Assembly: GCF_014207905.1 (NCBI RefSeq)
Contig: NZ_JACHLB010000005.1
Location: 310,001 to 374,000 of the forward strand
Source of the DNA: Flavobacterium notoginsengisoli
GTDB lineage: Bacteria > Bacteroidota > Bacteroidia > Flavobacteriales > Flavobacteriaceae
Direction of reading: 5' to 3'
DNA length: 64,000 bases
Part shown: one piece after another, positions 1 to 9,233 of the stretch
Layout of the letters: each line of letters starts with the position of its first letter
Position numbering within the stretch: the first letter of the stretch is position 1
The notes under the pieces: generated by a model
Databases searched by the model: none
What the model saw: the letters and a program-made list of their open reading frames with translations, nothing else
Told to the model about the DNA's origin: nothing
Made by a program: the position numbers and the translations under genes

Positions 1-455
1 CTAACTTAGAAGCGATTCTTCCTAAAAATACCGAACTAGTATTCAACCAAAAACCAGATCAGAAACTCGAATTTATTAAACAACTTCAAGAAAAGGGAAA
101 GAATGTTATGATGGTTGGAGATGGTTTGAATGACGCCGGAGCTTTGGCACAAAGTAATGTCGGAATTTCGATTTCAGAAAATGTAAATGTTTTTTCGCCA
201 GCTTGCGATGCTATTTTAGATGCTTCAGAATTTTCACGTTTGAATTACTTTTTAAAGCTTTCTCATAAGGCGATTTTTATCATCAAAATGAGTTTTGGCT
301 TATCATTGCTCTACAACGTTATTGGACTGGCATTTGCAGTCACAGGAAACCTTCTTCCGTTGGTTGCTGCTATCATTATGCCGTTGAGTACAATTACCAT
401 CGTCAGCTTCGTTACTTTTATGTCTAACTATTTCAGTAAGAGTAATTTAGAATAA
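1..455 (+). CDS. ccoI: Copper-type P-type ATPase, C-terminal part (CcoI/FixI-like), cut by window edge
   Basis: The reading frame is open from base 3 and ends at 455, so only about the last 150 residues are present. The visible part contains the P-type ATPase hinge motif GDGLNDAGAL followed by two hydrophobic membrane segments, as expected for the end of a P1B heavy-metal ATPase. In cbb3 oxidase clusters such a protein moves copper across the inner membrane for oxidase assembly. The next gene is ccoS, which normally follows ccoI, so context supports CcoI over another metal ATPase. The metal-binding N-terminus lies outside the window. Confidence 0.85.
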   Translation, partial: NLEAILPKNTELVFNQKPDQKLEFIKQLQEKGKNVMMVGDGLNDAGALAQSNVGISISENVNVFSPACDAILDASEFSRLNYFLKLSHKAIFIIKMSFGLSLLYNVIGLAFAVTGNLLPLVAAIIMPLSTITIVSFVTFMSNYFSKSNLE

Positions 456-569
456 TTTTAAATAATTGAAAAGATATTTTTTTTAATTTTATTATTCTTC
501 TTTGACCATGATAATTATCATATTTTAAACGCCGATTGCCTAGTAATTTTGTTAACATAAATTTACGGT

Positions 570-761
570 ATGAGTGTTATTTATCTTTTAATTTCAGTAA
601 GTATTTTCGTAGCAATTTGTTTCTTCATTGCTTTCATTATTGCTGTCAAATCTGGCCAGTACGACGACGATTATACACCTTCAGTCAGAATTCTTTTTGA
701 CGATGAGACCAAAATTATTTCCCAAAATAATAATTCACCAATCGAAGAAAAACAAGTATAA
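570..761 (+). CDS. ccoS: cbb3-type cytochrome oxidase assembly protein CcoS
   Basis: This 63-residue protein has one N-terminal membrane helix followed by a short acidic tail with the FixS/CcoS-type pattern SGQYDDDYTPSVRILFDDE. CcoS is a small inner-membrane factor needed for cofactor insertion into cbb3 oxidase. It lies between ccoI and ccoNO, and its stop codon is two bases before the ccoNO start, which implies co-transcription and probably translational coupling. The 114 bases before it contain no gene. Confidence 0.9.
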   Translation: MSVIYLLISVSIFVAICFFIAFIIAVKSGQYDDDYTPSVRILFDDETKIISQNNNSPIEEKQV

Positions 762-763
762 TT

Positions 764-2947
764 ATGGAAATGGAACAGTTTTATTACGACAACAAAATTG
801 TAAAAAAATTCATTTACGCCACAATACTCTTTGGAGTTGTGGGTATGTTAGTGGGACTTACCCTCGCGGTAATGTACCTTTTTCCCAACATTACAGATGG
901 GATCTCGTGGCTTAGCTACGGCCGTTTAAGACCATTACACACCAACGCTGTTATTTTTGCCTTTGTGGGTAATGCCTTTTTTGCCGGAATGTATTATTCT
1001 ATGCAGAGATTGTTAAAAGCCAGAATGTTTAGTGATTTCTTAAGTAATCTTCATTTCTGGGGATGGCAGTTAATTATTGTAGCTGCAGCAATTACACTTC
1101 CGTTAGGTTATACTTCTTCTAAAGAATATGCAGAATTAGAATGGCCAATCGATATTGCAATTGCTTTAATTTGGGTGGTAATGGGAATCAACATGATTGG
1201 TACCATGTTACGCCGTAGGGAGCGCCACTTGTACGTAGCAATCTGGTTTTATCTCGCAACATTCGTAACAGTAGCGGTACTACATATTTTTAATAATATC
1301 GAAATTCCGGTTTCCGGTTTAAAAAGTTATTCCGTTTATGCCGGTGTTCAGGATGCATTAGTGCAATGGTGGTACGGACACAACGCGGTAGCATTCTTCT
1401 TAACGACTCCGTTTTTAGGATTAATGTACTATTTTGTGCCAAAGATTGCCAACAGGCCTGTTTATTCTTATAGATTATCAATTATCCACTTTTGGTCTTT
1501 AATCTTTATCTATATCTGGGCAGGACCTCATCACTTGTTATATTCTGCATTACCAAACTGGGCACAGAATTTAGGAGTAGCTTTCTCAGTAATGCTAATC
1601 GCTCCATCTTGGGGAGGTATGATTAACGGACTTTTAACGCTAAGAGGTGCATGGGACAAGGTTCGTGAAGAACCAGTTTTAAAATTCTTTGTAGTAGCAA
1701 TTACAGGTTACGGTATGGCAACGTTTGAAGGACCGATGCTTTCTCTTAAAAATGTAAATGCTATTGCGCACTATACAGACTGGATCGTTGCTCACGTTCA
1801 CGTTGGAGCTTTAGCTTGGAATGGTTTCATGTCGTTTGCGATTATTTACTGGTTAATTCCACGAATGACAAAAACAAATTTGTTTTCTAAAAAATTGGCA
1901 AACTTCCATTTCTGGATTGGAACTTTAGGTATTATTGTTTATACAATTCCGTTGTATGTGGCTGGTTTTCAACAAGCATCTATGTGGAAACAATTTAATC
2001 CGGACGGAACTTTAACTTACGGTAACTTCCTTGAAACTGTAACCGCTATTATGCCAATGTATTGGATGAGAGCTATCGGAGGTACTTTGTACTTAGTGGG
2101 GATGCTGACATTGGTTTACAACATTATCATGACAGTTAAACAAGGTTCTCCAGTTGAAGATGAATTAGCTCAGGCTCCTGCTTTACAAAGAATCAGTAGC
2201 GGAAGAGTAAGAGGAGAGAAATTCCACTCTTGGTTAGAAAGAAAACCAATCCAATTAACAATCTTAGCTACAATCGCGATTTTAATTGGTGGTATTATTC
2301 AGATTGTGCCAACAATTATGGTAAAATCAAATATTCCGACTATTTCAAGTGTAAAACCATACACACCTTTAGAATTGGAAGGACGTGATTTATATATCAG
2401 AGAAGGTTGTGTGGGATGTCACTCACAATCCGTTCGACCATTCAGAAGTGAAGTCGAACGTTACGGAGTGCAATCAAAAGCGGGAGAGTTTGTTTACGAT
2501 CATCCATTCTTATGGGGATCAAAACGTACAGGTCCTGATTTATTGAGAGTTGGAGGTAAATACAATGATAACTGGCACTTTAACCACATGTGGAATCCGC
2601 AAAGTACATCTGCAGGATCAATTATGCCAGGATATAAATGGCTATTTGATAACAAACCGCTTGATATTTCATTGACACAAAAGAAAATGCAGGCTATGAT
2701 TACTTTAGGTGTACCATATACTCCTGAAGATGTTGCCAATGCTGAGAAAACTTTAAGGACTCAGGCTGTTAAAATAGAGAAGAGTTTAGAAAGCGATCCT
2801 GACTTTGTAAAAAGCTATGAAGACAGCCGTAAAAAAGCGGCTGCAAAAGGAGAGAAATTCGTTCCAATGAACGAAAGAGAAATCGTTGCTTTGATTGCTT
2901 ACATTCAAAGACTTGGTACTGATATTAAAGTAAAAGAAACTAAATAA
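764..2947 (+). CDS. ccoNO: Fused cbb3 oxidase subunits I and II (CcoN-CcoO)
   Basis: The 727-residue product fuses the catalytic haem-copper subunit CcoN (about residues 1-480, many membrane helices) with the mono-haem c subunit CcoO (about 500-727). The haem b ligand His59 lies in RPLHTNAV, the copper-site histidines in WWYGHNAV and GPHHLLY, and the haem ligands in HVHVG. The CcoO part has one membrane helix and a CVGCH haem c motif with Cys549, Cys552 and His553. The enzyme reduces oxygen to water with high affinity at the inner membrane. In many other phyla ccoN and ccoO are separate genes; the fusion is common in Bacteroidetes. A second Met two codons later (770) is also a possible start. 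Confidence 0.95.
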   Translation: MEMEQFYYDNKIVKKFIYATILFGVVGMLVGLTLAVMYLFPNITDGISWLSYGRLRPLHTNAVIFAFVGNAFFAGMYYSMQRLLKARMFSDFLSNLHFWGWQLIIVAAAITLPLGYTSSKEYAELEWPIDIAIALIWVVMGINMIGTMLRRRERHLYVAIWFYLATFVTVAVLHIFNNIEIPVSGLKSYSVYAGVQDALVQWWYGHNAVAFFLTTPFLGLMYYFVPKIANRPVYSYRLSIIHFWSLIFIYIWAGPHHLLYSALPNWAQNLGVAFSVMLIAPSWGGMINGLLTLRGAWDKVREEPVLKFFVVAITGYGMATFEGPMLSLKNVNAIAHYTDWIVAHVHVGALAWNGFMSFAIIYWLIPRMTKTNLFSKKLANFHFWIGTLGIIVYTIPLYVAGFQQASMWKQFNPDGTLTYGNFLETVTAIMPMYWMRAIGGTLYLVGMLTLVYNIIMTVKQGSPVEDELAQAPALQRISSGRVRGEKFHSWLERKPIQLTILATIAILIGGIIQIVPTIMVKSNIPTISSVKPYTPLELEGRDLYIREGCVGCHSQSVRPFRSEVERYGVQSKAGEFVYDHPFLWGSKRTGPDLLRVGGKYNDNWHFNHMWNPQSTSAGSIMPGYKWLFDNKPLDISLTQKKMQAMITLGVPYTPEDVANAEKTLRTQAVKIEKSLESDPDFVKSYEDSRKKAAAKGEKFVPMNEREIVALIAYIQRLGTDIKVKETK

Positions 2948-2954
2948 CAGCATT

Positions 2955-3149
2955 ATGTTCGAACAAATAAAACACAATATGGAAACAATATCGGGTGTAG
3001 AATTATACCCGATTATTTCCCTCTTGATTTTCTTCTTCTTTTTTGTAGGATTAGGCGTTTGGGTATTCTCTTATAAAAAAGATAAAATTCAGGAAATGAG
3101 TAACATCCCTTTAGATGAAGGACTTAGTGTAATTACAAAAGACAGATAA
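2955..3149 (+). CDS. ccoQ: CcoQ/FixQ-like small subunit of cbb3 oxidase
   Basis: This 64-residue protein has one membrane helix (about residues 16-36) and a short charged tail, the size and shape of CcoQ, a non-catalytic stabilising subunit. It starts seven bases after ccoNO and its stop is one base before ccoP. Sequence conservation in this family is low, so position and topology carry most of the weight. Confidence 0.8.
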   Translation: MFEQIKHNMETISGVELYPIISLLIFFFFFVGLGVWVFSYKKDKIQEMSNIPLDEGLSVITKDR

Positions 3150-3150
3150 A

Positions 3151-4092
3151 ATGAAAAAGTTTTTCCCAGTATATGTTAGAGTACCATTGATTTTCTTCAT
3201 TGTCTTTGGTTTAATGGAATATTTTGTTGACTCAGGAGATAGGCCAGCGTTTGTAAAATTTCCAATGATTTCGGTATTCTTATTTGCCTTCTTATTCATT
3301 TTGATTGCTATTGAGATTACACTTAGTGCTGTAAATCGTGTCATGTATCAATTAATGACACCAGAAGAAAAAGCCAAAAAAGAATATGAAGAAAGTCTAA
3401 GCTTAAAAGAAAGCACTTGGTTTAAAAACCTAATGCAAAAGCTGACAAGAACATCACCTATTGAAAAAGAAGGTGAGATTTTAATGGATCATGATTATGA
3501 CGGAATTAAAGAGTTAGACAACAATTTACCGCCTTGGTGGGTCTATTTATTTTATATCTGTATCATTTTCGGAGTTATTTATGTAATCCGTTATGATGTT
3601 CTTGGGGCTGATAATCAAGAAATGGAGCTGAAAAAAGAAATGGCTCAGGCAAAAATTGATGTTGAAGAGTATTTGAAAACCGCTCCAGATTTAATGGATG
3701 AAAAGACAGTTGTTTTACTTACAGATGATGCAAGTCTAGCAGCAGGAAAAGAAATCTTCACCACAAACTGTGCAGCTTGCCACAGAGCGGATGCCGGAGG
3801 ACAAATTGGACCAAACTTAACAGATGACCGTTGGATTTTAGGAGGAGGAATTAAAAACCTTTTCCATACTATTACAAACGGAGGTAGAGATGGTAAAGGA
3901 ATGATTTCCTGGAAAGGAACCTTAAAGCCAAAAGAAATTCAGAAAGTAGCAAGTTATATTCTGTCATTGCAAGGAAGTAATCCAAAAGATCCGAAAGAAG
4001 CGGAAGGAGATGTTTGGGTTGATGATAGTGCGCCAAAAACTGATGCAGGAGCAGCTATACCAACAAAAGATACCACAACAGTTAAAAAATAA
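3151..4092 (+). CDS. ccoP: cbb3 oxidase subunit III, mono-haem form (CcoP)
   Basis: The 313-residue protein has two N-terminal membrane helices, a linker, a third helix near residues 130-145 and a C-terminal cytochrome c domain. A single CAACH haem motif (Cys207, Cys210, His211) is visible, with a probable methionine ligand in GMISWKG. Proteobacterial CcoP normally carries two CxxCH motifs, so this is a one-haem version with the other haem domain absent rather than mutated. It passes electrons to CcoO/CcoN. The last 30 residues are a low-complexity Asp/Lys/Thr tail. Confidence 0.9.
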   Translation: MKKFFPVYVRVPLIFFIVFGLMEYFVDSGDRPAFVKFPMISVFLFAFLFILIAIEITLSAVNRVMYQLMTPEEKAKKEYEESLSLKESTWFKNLMQKLTRTSPIEKEGEILMDHDYDGIKELDNNLPPWWVYLFYICIIFGVIYVIRYDVLGADNQEMELKKEMAQAKIDVEEYLKTAPDLMDEKTVVLLTDDASLAAGKEIFTTNCAACHRADAGGQIGPNLTDDRWILGGGIKNLFHTITNGGRDGKGMISWKGTLKPKEIQKVASYILSLQGSNPKDPKEAEGDVWVDDSAPKTDAGAAIPTKDTTTVKK

Positions 4093-4108
4093 TTAGAATA
4101 CAAATATC

Positions 4109-5527
4109 ATGTCAAATTTACCAGACGAAGCGTTTAGAGATACCATTGGAACTATAGATGAAGGTGGTAAACGGAAATTTATTTTCCCTAAAAAACCGTC
4201 TGGTAAGTTTTACGATTATAGAAAAATTGTCAGTTATGTTTTATTGGCTATTTTATTTATAAATCCGTTTATTAAAATAAATGGAAATCAATTTATGATG
4301 TTCAATGTTTTAGAACGTCGTTTTAACATTTTTGGATTTCCTTTCTGGCCTCAGGATTTTTACCTCTTTGTAATTTCAATGCTTATTGGAGTTGTATTTG
4401 TGCTGTTATTTACAGTAGTTTTCGGAAGGATTTTTTGCGGCTGGATTTGCCCGCAGACTATATTTCTAGAATTGGTTTTCCGCCGAATAGAATATTGGAT
4501 AGACGGAGATCGAGGTTCTCAATCACGTCTGGCAAGAATGGAATGGAATGGAGAAAAAATTAGAAAAAGACTCCTCAAATGGACCATTTTCTTTGTGATT
4601 TCTTTTCTTATTGCCAATGTATTTCTGGCTTATTTAGTTGGAAGCGACAAATTGTTTTTAATGATTGAACAAGGTCCAATTCAACAAGCGAGTAATTTTG
4701 TAGCACTTCTTATTTTTACTGGAATCTTTTATTTTGTATTCGTTTGGTTTCGCGAGCAGGTTTGCATCATCGCTTGTCCTTATGGAAGATTGCAAGGTGT
4801 TCTTTTAGATAATAAATCGATCAATGTTGCTTACGATTTTGTACGAGGAGAAAAAGAAGAAGGACGTGCAAAATTCAATAAAAAAGAAGACAGAGCATTA
4901 ACAGGAAAAGGAGATTGTATTGATTGTCTTCAATGTGTTCATGTCTGCCCAATGGGAATTGATATTAGGAACGGAACACAGCTAGAATGCACGAACTGTA
5001 CAGCTTGCATTGACGAATGCGATCATATTATGGAATCTGTAGGATTGCCAAAAGGTCTTATTCGTTACGCTTCTGAAGACGAAATTGCTAAAAAAGAACC
5101 TTTCAAGTTTACAGCTAGAATGAAAGGATATACAGCTGTTCTCTTTATTTTATTAAGCATTTTTGTTGGAATGCTGTTTTTAAGAACTGATGTTCAGGCA
5201 GTTGTTTTGCGTTTACCAGGACAGTTATTTCAGCATAATGGGGATAAAATCAGTAACGTTTACACTTATAAAATTGTAAACAAAACAATGAAAGATTTCA
5301 ATGATATTCATTTTGAGTTAATTGATCAGAAAGGTGAGATAAAAAATGTTGGAAAACAGCATTTTAAAGTTGCCAAAGAAGGAATTTCTCAAGGAACATT
5401 ATTTATTGAAATAAAGGAAGTTTTATTAGAAAGTGATAAAACAAAAGTAAAAATAGGAGTTTACAATGGTTCTGAACTCATAGAAACTACATCAACAAAT
5501 TTCTTAGGACCACGCAGTTTTAATTAA
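4109..5527 (+). CDS. ccoG: Cytochrome oxidase accessory ferredoxin CcoG/FixG
   Basis: The 472-residue membrane protein has several membrane helices, polyferredoxin-type motifs CGWICPQT and CIIACPYGRLQG, and a cytoplasmic 8Fe-8S-like ferredoxin segment (CIDCLQCVHVCP then CTNCTACIDECD). The C-terminal part is a FixG-type Ig-like extracytoplasmic domain after the last helix. Family members are thought to reduce copper or otherwise assist cbb3 oxidase assembly. It follows ccoP by 16 bases and precedes ccoH by 12, so it belongs to the same operon. Confidence 0.93.
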   Translation: MSNLPDEAFRDTIGTIDEGGKRKFIFPKKPSGKFYDYRKIVSYVLLAILFINPFIKINGNQFMMFNVLERRFNIFGFPFWPQDFYLFVISMLIGVVFVLLFTVVFGRIFCGWICPQTIFLELVFRRIEYWIDGDRGSQSRLARMEWNGEKIRKRLLKWTIFFVISFLIANVFLAYLVGSDKLFLMIEQGPIQQASNFVALLIFTGIFYFVFVWFREQVCIIACPYGRLQGVLLDNKSINVAYDFVRGEKEEGRAKFNKKEDRALTGKGDCIDCLQCVHVCPMGIDIRNGTQLECTNCTACIDECDHIMESVGLPKGLIRYASEDEIAKKEPFKFTARMKGYTAVLFILLSIFVGMLFLRTDVQAVVLRLPGQLFQHNGDKISNVYTYKIVNKTMKDFNDIHFELIDQKGEIKNVGKQHFKVAKEGISQGTLFIEIKEVLLESDKTKVKIGVYNGSELIETTSTNFLGPRSFN

Positions 5528-5539
5528 AATATTTAGATT

Positions 5540-5989
5540 ATGAAAATTAATTGGGGCACAGGAATCGTCATTGCATTCGGATTGTTTATGACATTTATAT
5601 TATATTTTGTTTTTGAAGTACAATCAAACTCTAAATACGATAATGATTTGGTTGTCGAAGAATACTATAAACACGACACGCATTTTCAGGAAGAAATGGC
5701 GAGAATTCAAAACGCTCACGATTTGCAGCACAAACCTTCAATCAAATATACAGATAGTGGAGTAGCTGTAACTTTTCCTGCTGGATTTGAAAGTGATAAA
5801 GTACAAGGCAACATCTTGTTATACCGACCTTCAAATAAAAAGTTTGACTTTAATACCAAAATTGCCTTAACAAATTCTTCTATTGTTATTCCACAGAAAA
5901 AATTAATAAAAGGACGTTGGGATGTTAATATGGAATGGCAATATGAAGGCAAAAAATATTTAACTAAAGAAGTAATTTACGTAAACTAA
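5540..5989 (+). CDS. ccoH: FixH/CcoH family cbb3 assembly protein
   Basis: The 149-residue protein has one N-terminal membrane helix (about residues 7-27) followed by a soluble beta-rich domain on the far side of the membrane, matching FixH/CcoH in length and topology. CcoH associates with assembling cbb3 oxidase. The gene sits between ccoG and the TauE/DsbD-like gene with very short spacers. Recognition rests on topology, a VVEEYYK pattern near residues 37-43, and context. Confidence 0.82.
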   Translation: MKINWGTGIVIAFGLFMTFILYFVFEVQSNSKYDNDLVVEEYYKHDTHFQEEMARIQNAHDLQHKPSIKYTDSGVAVTFPAGFESDKVQGNILLYRPSNKKFDFNTKIALTNSSIVIPQKKLIKGRWDVNMEWQYEGKKYLTKEVIYVN

Positions 5990-5996
5990 TTGCAAA

Positions 5997-6698
5997 ATGT
6001 TGTTTTCAGCTTTCTTTTTAGGTCTTATCAGTAGTCTGCATTGTGTTGGCATGTGCGGGCCAATTGCTATGATGCTTCCTGTAGACAGACAAAATGAAGC
6101 CAAAAAAGTAACGCAGATTTTGACCTATCATTTTGGAAGATTAACAGCTTATGCCACAATCGGATTAATATTTGGATTATTAGGAAGAGGTTTTTTTCTA
6201 GCAGGATTACAACAGAAAATGTCCATCATCATTGGTGTAATCATGATTATCGTAGTTTTGATTCCAGAGAAAAAATTTGCTAATTATAATTTTTCAAAAC
6301 CGATTTATAAAATCATATCTAAAATTAAATCAAACCTTGGAGCTCAATTTAAAAACAAGAGTTATAAATCTCTTTTTACGATTGGTCTTCTAAATGGATT
6401 TCTTCCTTGCGGAATGGTATATGTAGCGCTGTTTGGAGCAATTGCAATGCAAAGTGCTGGTTTTGGTGTTTTGTATATGCTCTTATTCGGAATAGGGACA
6501 ATACCTTTGATGACAATTGTAGTATATGTAAATTCATTACTAAAATTGCCTTTCAGAAATAAGATTCAAAAGGCAATTCCGTATGTTGCTGTAATTATTG
6601 GAGTTTTGTTTATCCTTAGAGGATTAGGACTTGGAATTCCATACATTTCTCCTTCAAATATGAGTCTTTTTGTACAGCAGGCTCCCAACTGTCATTAA
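5997..6698 (+). CDS. TauE/SafE or DsbD-type membrane protein of the cbb3 cluster
   Basis: The 233-residue polytopic membrane protein opens with SLHCVGMCGP, a paired-cysteine motif in the first helix, and repeats a similar theme in GFLPCGMVY, typical of the DsbD_2-like transmembrane family often labelled sulfite exporter TauE/SafE. In cbb3 clusters this protein is thought to act in copper or thiol handling for oxidase maturation, not in sulfite export. It starts 8 bases after ccoH and is the last plus-strand gene before convergent hemN. The substrate cannot be read from the sequence. Confidence 0.8.
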   Translation: MLFSAFFLGLISSLHCVGMCGPIAMMLPVDRQNEAKKVTQILTYHFGRLTAYATIGLIFGLLGRGFFLAGLQQKMSIIIGVIMIIVVLIPEKKFANYNFSKPIYKIISKIKSNLGAQFKNKSYKSLFTIGLLNGFLPCGMVYVALFGAIAMQSAGFGVLYMLLFGIGTIPLMTIVVYVNSLLKLPFRNKIQKAIPYVAVIIGVLFILRGLGLGIPYISPSNMSLFVQQAPNCH

Positions 6699-6717
6699 AA
6701 TACATCTTACTTTAATT

Positions 6718-8082
6718 TTATACAGTCATCGAAAACAAGTTGGTTTCCGGTGACTTTCTTTTTAGATGTAAATCGAAAGCCATGCAGATGTTACGTACAA
6801 ATGGCCTTCCTTCTTCTGTAATTTTAATTGAATTTTCTTCAATGATAATTAAACCATCATTTTCTATTTCTTGTAAAGCAATTAAAACTTCGGGAAGTTC
6901 TGTGAAATTTAAAGATTCTTTTGTCCAGGAAGTTTCTAATTCACAAGTTAGATTTAAAATATGCTTTCTAATTATAAGATCTTCATCGTTTAAAATATGA
7001 CCTTTTACAACAGGTAATTTATCCCATTCTAACAATTGATAATAATCTTCCAGATTTTTAGTGTTTTGAGCAAAGCTATACCAGCTGTCACTAATGGAAG
7101 AAACACCTAAACCTATCATGACTTGTGTTTTAGAAGCACTGTATCCCATAAAGTTGCGGTGTAAATTTTCATTGTGAGCTGCTTTGTATAGACTATCGGT
7201 TTCTAAAGCAAAATGATCCATTCCAATTTCATGATAACCATTTTGGGCAAGCAGTTTTTTTCCAGTTTCATAAAGCTCTCTTTTTTCAGCATCTTTTGGC
7301 AGGTTTTCATCATTAAAACCACGTTGTCCGTTTCCTTTTATCCAAGGAACGTGAGCATAACTGTAAAATGCCAATCGGTCTGGTTTTAGAGAATTTGTTT
7401 TTTCAACCGTATCAATTACATCTTCAATGGTTTGAAAAGGAAGTCCAAAAATTATATCGTGTCCAATAGAAGTATAACCAATTTCTTTTGCCCAAAAAGT
7501 TACTTTAGCAACATTGTGAAAAGGTTGGATTCTATTAATAGCTTTTTGAACGGTAGGAGAATAATCCTGAACACCAAAACTCACTCGGCGAAAGCCTAAT
7601 TCATACAGTTTTTTTAACTGTTCATGTGTTGTGTTATTTGGGTGACCTTCAAAACTGAATTCATGATTTTCTGCTTTTACTGCATAGCTGAAAATTCCAT
7701 TGATTAGTAATTCCAGATTTTCTTTTGAAAAGAATGTTGGTGTTCCGCCTCCTAAATGGATTTCTTTAATAACAGGTTTTTCAGGAAGTATTTTACAATA
7801 CAAATACCACTCTTTTAAAAGCGCTTTAATATAAGTTTCTTCGACAGAATGGTTTTTGGTAATTCTTTTGTTACATCCGCAGAAAGTACACATGCTTTCG
7901 CAGAATGGCAGATGAATGTATAAACTAATTCCGTTTTTTGAATTGCTTTCTGAAAATGATTTTTGCAAAGAAGTAATCCATTTTTCAGTTGTGAAATCAG
8001 CTTCATTCCAATACGGAACTGTCGGGTAGCTAGTATATCTTGGGCCTGGGACATTGTACTTTTGTGTCAAGGAGATTTTCAT
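6718..8082 (-). CDS. hemN: Oxygen-independent coproporphyrinogen III dehydrogenase
   Basis: The 454-residue radical SAM enzyme has the HemN cysteine cluster in HLPFCESMCTFCGC (Cys61, Cys65, Cys68 with Cys70), the glycine-rich GGGTPTF SAM motif, and the N-terminal PGPRYTSYPTVPYW segment typical of true HemN as opposed to HemW. It converts coproporphyrinogen III to protoporphyrinogen IX without oxygen. Its placement beside the cbb3 oxidase cluster fits haem supply under low oxygen. It converges with the preceding operon with a 19-base gap. Confidence 0.94.
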   Translation of the reverse strand: MKISLTQKYNVPGPRYTSYPTVPYWNEADFTTEKWITSLQKSFSESNSKNGISLYIHLPFCESMCTFCGCNKRITKNHSVEETYIKALLKEWYLYCKILPEKPVIKEIHLGGGTPTFFSKENLELLINGIFSYAVKAENHEFSFEGHPNNTTHEQLKKLYELGFRRVSFGVQDYSPTVQKAINRIQPFHNVAKVTFWAKEIGYTSIGHDIIFGLPFQTIEDVIDTVEKTNSLKPDRLAFYSYAHVPWIKGNGQRGFNDENLPKDAEKRELYETGKKLLAQNGYHEIGMDHFALETDSLYKAAHNENLHRNFMGYSASKTQVMIGLGVSSISDSWYSFAQNTKNLEDYYQLLEWDKLPVVKGHILNDEDLIIRKHILNLTCELETSWTKESLNFTELPEVLIALQEIENDGLIIIEENSIKITEEGRPFVRNICMAFDLHLKRKSPETNLFSMTV

Positions 8083-8161
8083 AATGACGGATTTAGTTTA
8101 CCTCAAAATTAAAACTTCGATGACCGAGATAAAATGACAAATATCATATAAAAGACAAAAA

Positions 8162-8187
8162 AAAGAGGCTCAAATTTGAACCTCTTT
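8162..8187 (-). terminator. Probable terminator after the 8203-8712 gene
   Basis: Arms AAAGAGG and CCTCTTT enclose a self-complementary centre (TCAAATTTGA). On the minus strand the hairpin is followed by a run of T, as in a factor-independent terminator. Confidence 0.7.
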
Positions 8188-8202
8188 AGCTGAATTAAAT
8201 AA

Positions 8203-8712
8203 CTAACGTGAAATAGAATCTTGGATGATTTTATGCCATTTTTTCGCAAACTGATGATCTTGATAAACGCTTATTTGTTTGATGCGGTCATCATCAAAAT
8301 CATAGAATGGAATTATAATCTTTTTAGATGTTTCTTTGTCTAAGAATTCGAAATCAATTTTAATTATGGTATTCGAATGTGCGTCTGTCGTTGGAATTAA
8401 TTTACAAGAATCTACAGTGTTTAAATCAACATAAATTGATTCCTGTTGGTTTGGGTTGAAATTCATTAAAATGAATTTATTGTTTTTCTGATCCAGAGTT
8501 AATGTTTTGTTGTTGATTGATTCCGTTAAATCAAAACTTTCAGGATTAGAAGGGTTGAACCTTTTCTTAATGTTTAGGATTCTTGATTTACTGGCTGCAC
8601 TTGAACGAGCAGAAAAATATACTGGGATTGCGACAATAATTAGAATCACAATACCCATAATGGTTGTTGTAGTTTCCATAATGTTTTCAATGAAATAAAT
8701 AAATTGATACAA
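8203..8712 (-). CDS. Unrecognised membrane-anchored protein
   Basis: The 169-residue protein has one hydrophobic helix near residues 17-34 and a soluble remainder rich in Asp, Asn and Lys with alternating beta-like pattern. A later Met (METTTTIMG, start at 8679) is a plausible alternative start that places the membrane helix at the N-terminus. I recognise no catalytic motif. A terminator follows it, and hemN lies beyond on the same strand, so it is probably transcribed separately. Confidence 0.6.
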   Translation of the reverse strand: MYQFIYFIENIMETTTTIMGIVILIIVAIPVYFSARSSAASKSRILNIKKRFNPSNPESFDLTESINNKTLTLDQKNNKFILMNFNPNQQESIYVDLNTVDSCKLIPTTDAHSNTIIKIDFEFLDKETSKKIIIPFYDFDDDRIKQISVYQDHQFAKKWHKIIQDSISR

Positions 8713-8777
8713 ACCAGCTTTCAGTTAGAAAGTGGCTATAGTTTGAAGAATAAATCTTCGATTGAATCAAGTTTTAT

Positions 8778-9125
8778 TTACCAGAAAAAATGAAAAGCAT
8801 AGAGTATGACTAGAACCTTTTTACTTTGAGTAGTAAATAGTTTAGTATATGTTGAAGTATATGTAACGGTTTGATGCTGTGGGATAAGAGGTAAGAAAGA
8901 ATCTAAACATTTTAATATCCCAGATGAGGCAGTTTTGATGTTTGCCGCAAATTGATAACTGCCTTGCGGCTGAATAAATGCAGATGAATCTCCAGTCTCT
9001 TTACAGAAATTAGAATCCGTTTTTTGTGTTTCAGTTATATGCACAGAAGCCGTGTCTGCGTGATAAGCAAACAAACCTGCAATCAAAAGTGCAATAAATA
9101 TAACGGTTTTACGAATCCAATTCAT
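8778..9125 (-). CDS. Small unrecognised protein with signal-like N-terminus
   Basis: The 115-residue product begins with a basic residue and a hydrophobic stretch (about residues 5-21) that could be a signal peptide or anchor. The mature part has two cysteines (residues about 41 and 73) and no motif I can name. Codon use looks normal for the neighbourhood. It could be a small periplasmic protein; a spurious frame cannot be fully excluded because no homologue is recognised. Confidence 0.45.
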   Translation of the reverse strand: MNWIRKTVIFIALLIAGLFAYHADTASVHITETQKTDSNFCKETGDSSAFIQPQGSYQFAANIKTASSGILKCLDSFLPLIPQHQTVTYTSTYTKLFTTQSKKVLVILYAFHFFW

Positions 9126-9192
9126 GTCGGCGAATTTAAGTCATAAAACACAATTAATGAAATTTTATAGAATTAATTAACAAACAAAAATA

Positions 9193-9225
9193 ATCCTCAG
9201 TTTTTTCTATTAAAAAACTGAGGAT
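9193..9225 (-). terminator. Terminator after doxX-like gene
   Basis: A 14-base-pair stem (ATCCTCAGTTTTTT with its complement) begins nine bases after the DoxX stop on the minus strand and runs into a T-rich tract. Confidence 0.75.
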
Positions 9226-9233
9226 TTATATGG

